Source of the DNA: an uncultured Methylobacter sp.
GTDB taxonomy: Bacteria; Pseudomonadota; Gammaproteobacteria; Methylococcales; Methylomonadaceae
Direction: 5' to 3'
DNA: 7,722 nucleotides
NCBI GenBank assembly: GCA_903831545.1
Contig: CAIKYI010000192.1
Coordinates: 1-7,722 of the forward strand
The notes under the pieces were generated by a model that searched no databases, had not been told where the DNA came from, and saw nothing but the letters and a program-made list of their open reading frames with translations. Both the position numbers and the translations under genes were made by a program. Shown in pieces: positions 4,276 through 7,722 of the stretch (the first letter of the stretch is position 1; the number at the start of each line of letters is the position of its first letter).

Positions 4276-7080
4276 ATGAAAGTCCTGATCTACAACGAAC
4301 TCAATCCAAAGATCATTCCTGGGTTCGCCAAGTTAAAACAATATCTGGAAGACGATGATTTTAATTCTGCTGAAGTCAAAAAAGTTGGCGACAATCTATA
4401 CCGTGCGAGGCTCAACCAACGTGATCGGTTAATATTTTCGATTTACCGTCATCAGGAACAAAGCTATGCACTGATTTTGGAGTTCATCAAAAACCACGCT
4501 TATCAGGATTCACGTTTTTTGCGTCAGGTTGGCTCTATTGATGAAGATAAAATACCTGTCCTGCTAAAACCCGAGGACGACAATGAAAAAGCCTTGGTTT
4601 ACCTCAATAACAGCCACAACTCCTTTAACCTGCTGGATAAAATTATCTCCTTTGATGACCACCAACAATCGATTTATGACTTGCAACCGCCATTGATTGT
4701 TATCGGTTCAGCCGGGAGCGGCAAGACGGCTTTGACCCTGGAGAAAATGAAACAAGCCCTGGGTGACGTGTTGTATGTAACCCAATCGGCTTATCTGGTA
4801 AAAAACTCACGCGACTTGTATTACGCCCACCATTACGAGAACCCTGAACAGCAGATCGATTTTTTATCCTTTCAGGAGTTTCTTGAGAGTATTCAGGTGC
4901 CGCCCGGCAAAGCGCTCAGTTTTCAGGTTTTCCAACAATGGTTTAGCCGTTATCGGCAGGGCCAATTGAAAGATGCGCACAAACTGTTTGAGGAGTTTCG
5001 TGGCGTCATCACTGGACCAGCAACTGATAAAAGCTGGCTAAGCCGCGAAGATTATCTGAATCTTGGCGTCAAGGAATCGATCTTTCTGGCGGAAGAACGC
5101 GAGCTTGTGTACGACGTTTTTGAAAAATACTTGAGCTTTTTACAAGAACAACAACTTTACGACAGTAATATCGTCAGTCACCAGTATCTAGCCTTAAGCA
5201 AGCCACGTTATGATTTTGTTATTGTCGATGAAGTTCAGGATTTAACCAATATCCAGCTGTATCTAATTATCAAGTCACTCCGTCAGGCACAGGATTTTAT
5301 TTTGTGCGGCGATTCCAACCAGATTGTTCATCCCAATTTTTTTTCCTGGTCAAAAGTAAAAACCCTTTTTTACCGACAAGACGATTTACAAACTTCTGAT
5401 GAATTGATCCGGATTCTCAACACTAATTATAGAAATTCTCCGCAAGTCACCGACATTGCCAATAAGATTTTAAAAATCAAAAATCAACGCTTCGGTTCTA
5501 TAGATAAAGAAAGTCATTATTTAGTTGAAAGCAACGGCCACACGCAAGGCGAAGTGCTGTTTTTGCAGGACACTGCAGTCATTCGTCAGGAACTGGATAG
5601 CAAAACCAAAACGTCCACGCTGTTTGCGGTTATCGTTATGACGGTCGATCAAAAACCGGCTGCGCAGCAACATTTCGGCACGCCGTTAGTATTTACCATC
5701 CAGGAGGCGAAGGGCCTCGAATATGAAAACATCATCCTCTACAACTTTTTAAGTCAGGAAGAAGCTCGTTATCGGGAAATAAGTAAAGGTGTCAGTGCCG
5801 CTGATCTGGAACAGGACATCAAATATGCCAGAGCCAAGGATAAGACCGACAAATCTCTTGAAGTCTACAAATTCTATATCAATGCCTTGTATGTCGCGAT
5901 CACCCGTGCCGTTAAAAACTTGTATTGGATTGAAAGCAATCCAAAGCAATCTCTACTGGATCTGCTCGGCTTGCGTGATGCCCAATCCAGCCTGCAACTT
6001 GCCAGCCAGAACTCCAGCTTCGACGCCTGGCGACAAGAAGCACATAAACTGGAACTACAAGGTAAGCAAGAACAGGCTGACAGGATACGCAGTGAAATTC
6101 TCAAACAAAAAACACCGGACTGGCAGGTCATTACTACAGAAACGCTGTCGGAGTTGAAGCTGAAAGCCCTGGACAACAACGATAAAAACGCAAAAATGGC
6201 CTTGTTTGAATACGGTTTGGTTTATGAAGATCGCGAAATCCTCAACAGCTTGATAAAAGTAGATTTCAAAGCAGCCAAGCATCTGGATAAAGGTTTACAA
6301 TTATTACATCAAAAACATTACCTAGCCTACAGCTTTAAAAAAACTGATGCAGTACTTAAGCAAGTCGATCAATACGGCCCGGATTTTCGCAATATATTCA
6401 ATCAAACTCCATTAATGGTCGCTGCCTGGATGGGCAATACCGAAGTTGTCAGAGAGCTGTTTGAGCTAGGTGCCGATACCGAAAAAATCGATGGCAACGG
6501 CCTAACGGCTTGTCAGATTGCCTTGGCACAAACAGCGCAAAGTGAAAACTACTCCAAAAAGAAGCTTGCAGATATTTACGAACAACTGGAACCAACCAGC
6601 ATGAGTATTCAGATTGACGGCCGCCTGATCAAGCTTGACAAGCACAATATGGAGTTCTTAATACTCAATCTGATGATTGCAATATTTTATAGAGTACTGT
6701 CGAACACTATGGGCTTTTCAACACGAGATTTTATTGCAGCAGTAGAGCATATTCCTGATAGTATACTTTCAGAACGACGTAAAAAAAGGGCTTATATCTC
6801 AAGCATTTTATCCAAAAACGAAATGGACAAAACAGATAATAGCACCCGCAAGTTGTTTTATCGAGTGAAGCACGGGGCTTATATTTTTAATCCTAAATTA
6901 GCGCTAAAAATAGAAAATGAATGGATTAATATCTATGACTTGCTAAGTATTGATAAACTAGCCGTGCAATATCAGGAAAGGCAGGCATGGTGGCAGCATT
7001 ACGATCTAAATTCGTATGCAGAAAATACCTTGGCCACTAGAAAGGAGCACTTAAAGATGCTGATTGCTAAACAAAGATAA
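4276..7080 (+). CDS. RelE-like / superfamily 1 helicase / ankyrin fusion protein
   Basis: This 934-residue protein has no established function that I recognise. Residues 1-85 resemble the RelE/ParE fold: a helix around 15-25, then strands with LYRARLNQRDRLIFSI (41-56) and a closing ALILEFIKNHAYQDSRFL (65-82). Next comes a complete superfamily 1A (UvrD/Rep-like) helicase core: Q-motif region near Q130, Walker A GSAGSGKT (144-151), Walker B FVIVDEVQD (314-322), motif III CGDSNQ (344-349), motif IV NTNYRNS (382-388), motif V TIQEAKGLEYENI (474-486) and motif VI ALYVAITRA (537-545). Only about 85 residues separate motifs IV and V, so domain 2B is small. A charged helical segment (585-610) precedes a canonical ankyrin repeat, TPLMVAAWMGNTEVVRELFE (711-730), followed by LGADTEKIDGNGLTA. 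Residues 815-885 look like a winged helix (RKLFYRVKHGAYIFNPKL, 858-875). There is no signal peptide and no nuclease motif. The start is the only ATG after the in-frame TAA upstream and has no visible Shine-Dalgarno. ATPase and helicase activity is well supported; the other domains are inferred. Confidence 0.88.
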   Translation: MKVLIYNELNPKIIPGFAKLKQYLEDDDFNSAEVKKVGDNLYRARLNQRDRLIFSIYRHQEQSYALILEFIKNHAYQDSRFLRQVGSIDEDKIPVLLKPEDDNEKALVYLNNSHNSFNLLDKIISFDDHQQSIYDLQPPLIVIGSAGSGKTALTLEKMKQALGDVLYVTQSAYLVKNSRDLYYAHHYENPEQQIDFLSFQEFLESIQVPPGKALSFQVFQQWFSRYRQGQLKDAHKLFEEFRGVITGPATDKSWLSREDYLNLGVKESIFLAEERELVYDVFEKYLSFLQEQQLYDSNIVSHQYLALSKPRYDFVIVDEVQDLTNIQLYLIIKSLRQAQDFILCGDSNQIVHPNFFSWSKVKTLFYRQDDLQTSDELIRILNTNYRNSPQVTDIANKILKIKNQRFGSIDKESHYLVESNGHTQGEVLFLQDTAVIRQELDSKTKTSTLFAVIVMTVDQKPAAQQHFGTPLVFTIQEAKGLEYENIILYNFLSQEEARYREISKGVSAADLEQDIKYARAKDKTDKSLEVYKFYINALYVAITRAVKNLYWIESNPKQSLLDLLGLRDAQSSLQLASQNSSFDAWRQEAHKLELQGKQEQADRIRSEILKQKTPDWQVITTETLSELKLKALDNNDKNAKMALFEYGLVYEDREILNSLIKVDFKAAKHLDKGLQLLHQKHYLAYSFKKTDAVLKQVDQYGPDFRNIFNQTPLMVAAWMGNTEVVRELFELGADTEKIDGNGLTACQIALAQTAQSENYSKKKLADIYEQLEPTSMSIQIDGRLIKLDKHNMEFLILNLMIAIFYRVLSNTMGFSTRDFIAAVEHIPDSILSERRKKRAYISSILSKNEMDKTDNSTRKLFYRVKHGAYIFNPKLALKIENEWINIYDLLSIDKLAVQYQERQAWWQHYDLNSYAENTLATRKEHLKMLIAKQR

Positions 7081-7112
7081 GTACCTGAATTAAACCTTGA
7101 GATAGAAAACAT

Positions 7113-7126
7113 TTAATCATGATTAA
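7113..7126. promoter_or_regulatory. Perfect 14-bp palindrome, candidate operator upstream of the dehydrogenase
   Basis: TTAATCATGATTAA is identical to its own reverse complement. It lies 126-139 bp upstream of the dehydrogenase ATG in a short AT-rich intergenic stretch. A dyad of this length suits a dimeric regulator. A TTGAGA (7097-7102) sits just upstream, but no good -10 at 17 bp follows, so the promoter itself is not located. The site is too AT-rich and has no loop, so it is not a typical terminator for the upstream gene. Confidence 0.45.
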
Positions 7127-7242
7127 TAAATAGAGCAGCCAATAGACAACTCAAATCAATTTCAGAGAGAAGCTTAATCGAATTTTCTGAATTTTTTATC
7201 TTAGCATTCAATCCATTAGTCATTACCAACTTTAATTAGACC

Positions 7243-7248
7243 AAGGAA
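7243..7248 (+). promoter_or_regulatory. Ribosome binding site of the alcohol dehydrogenase
   Basis: AAGGAA precedes two consecutive ATG codons at 7252 and 7255. From the AAGGA core the spacing is 4 nt to the first and 7 nt to the second, so the second ATG may be the main start. The two choices differ by a single methionine. Confidence 0.7.
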
Positions 7249-7251
7249 ACT

Positions 7252-7722
7252 ATGATGCAAAAGACAATAGGCTACGCTGCACATCAACATAACTCGCCAC
7301 TGGTACCATTTAATTTTGAACGACGCGATGTTACGGCTACCGATGTACAGATTGATATTTTATACTGCGGTGTATGTCACTCAGATATTCATCAAGTGCG
7401 CAATGAGTGGGGTAACTCGGTGTTTCCCATGGTACCCGGTCATGAAATTGTTGGTAAAGTGAGAAGCATAGGTAGCGACGTAACTAAATTTAAGATCGGC
7501 GACAGCGTCGGTGTGGGATGCATGGTCGATTCCTGCAGAGTGTGTACGGATTGTCAAGATAATCTGGAGCAATTTTGTAACAATGCCGATTTTACTTACA
7601 ACAGCCCAGATAAGCATACCGGTGGTACAAACTATGGCGGTTATTCCAGACAAATAGTCGTCAATCAGGATTTTGTGCTGCATGTATCTGATAAACTAAA
7701 TTTGGCAGCTGTAGCTCCCTTG
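7252..7722 (+). CDS. Zinc-dependent alcohol dehydrogenase, YahK/CAD type (C-terminus outside window)
   Basis: The product is a medium-chain dehydrogenase/reductase that most likely reduces aldehydes with NADPH, as the YahK, yeast Adh6 and cinnamyl-alcohol-dehydrogenase group does. The 157 codons present cover the catalytic GroES-like domain. YCGVCHSD carries the catalytic zinc ligand C39 (first-ATG numbering), and VPGHEIVG carries H64 and E65. The structural zinc site is the cluster C95-x2-C98-x2-C101-x7-C109. VGVGCMVDSC and GGYSRQIVV (near 136-144) are close to the corresponding stretches of E. coli YahK as I remember them. The third catalytic zinc ligand, the Rossmann fold and the residues that set NADPH preference lie beyond the right edge. 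The gene starts 171 bp after the helicase gene on the same strand, with its own ribosome binding site and a possible operator, so it is probably transcribed separately. Substrate is not inferable. Confidence 0.94.
   Translation, partial: MMQKTIGYAAHQHNSPLVPFNFERRDVTATDVQIDILYCGVCHSDIHQVRNEWGNSVFPMVPGHEIVGKVRSIGSDVTKFKIGDSVGVGCMVDSCRVCTDCQDNLEQFCNNADFTYNSPDKHTGGTNYGGYSRQIVVNQDFVLHVSDKLNLAAVAPL

Noticed and set aside
4276..4530. A classical type II toxin-antitoxin pair
   Set aside because: The RelE-like segment is in frame with the helicase, with no stop, and no small antitoxin gene is next to it.
5789..6179. Open frames on both strands inside the helicase gene
   Set aside because: They overlap the conserved motif VI region in other frames and have no start signals or recognisable domains.
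4276..7080. Calling the plus-strand gene uvrD, rep or pcrA
   Set aside because: The motif set is superfamily 1A, but the short interval between motifs IV and V, the extra N-terminal domain and the ankyrin/C-terminal parts do not match those housekeeping helicases.
7381..7683. Minus-strand 100-codon open frame near the right edge
   Set aside because: It is antisense to the zinc-binding motifs of the alcohol dehydrogenase.
1..7722. CRISPR array, tRNA, rRNA or complete insertion sequence
   Set aside because: No regularly spaced direct repeats, no cloverleaf or rRNA-like sequence, and no transposase or terminal inverted repeat pair were seen on either strand.

Overview
The window reads as chromosomal DNA of a motile gammaproteobacterium. 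The dnaB-alr gene pair, the close similarity of the last gene to Escherichia coli YahK, and a textbook sigma-28 flagellar promoter all fit this. A REP-like hairpin (CATTCCGG...CCGGAAT) resembles dispersed repeats I recall from methanotrophs of the order Methylococcales, so that order is a reasonable but unproven guess.

Layout. From 1 to 954 on the minus strand lies the N-terminal 318 codons of a flagellin, whose C-terminus is outside the window. It is preceded by a strong ribosome binding site, a leader of about 70 nt and a perfect sigma-28 promoter (1032-1058). Bases 955-1342 hold no other gene, but contain the REP-like hairpin and weak terminator candidates. From 1343 to 3813 on the minus strand are dnaB (replicative helicase) and alr (alanine racemase), overlapping by ATGA and so very probably one transcript. 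Bases 3814-4275 form a gene-poor divergent intergenic region with several short palindromes and a short open-frame fragment. The ribosomal protein genes that often precede dnaB (rpsF-rpsR-rplI) are not here.

From 4276 to 7080 on the plus strand is the most unusual gene of the window. It encodes a 934-residue multidomain protein with a RelE/ParE-like N-terminus, a complete superfamily 1A (UvrD/Rep-like) helicase core, a helical linker, at least one ankyrin repeat, and a C-terminal part that looks like a winged helix. No antitoxin, nuclease or other obvious partner lies beside it. Its role is unknown; DNA or RNA surveillance, stress response or defence are possible readings. Bases 7081-7251 hold a perfect 14-bp palindrome, and from 7252 a zinc-dependent alcohol dehydrogenase of the YahK/cinnamyl-alcohol-dehydrogenase type runs off the right edge.

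The genes do not form one system. The flagellin has its own flagellar regulation, dnaB-alr is a housekeeping unit, and the fusion helicase and the dehydrogenase appear to be independent neighbours on the opposite strand.
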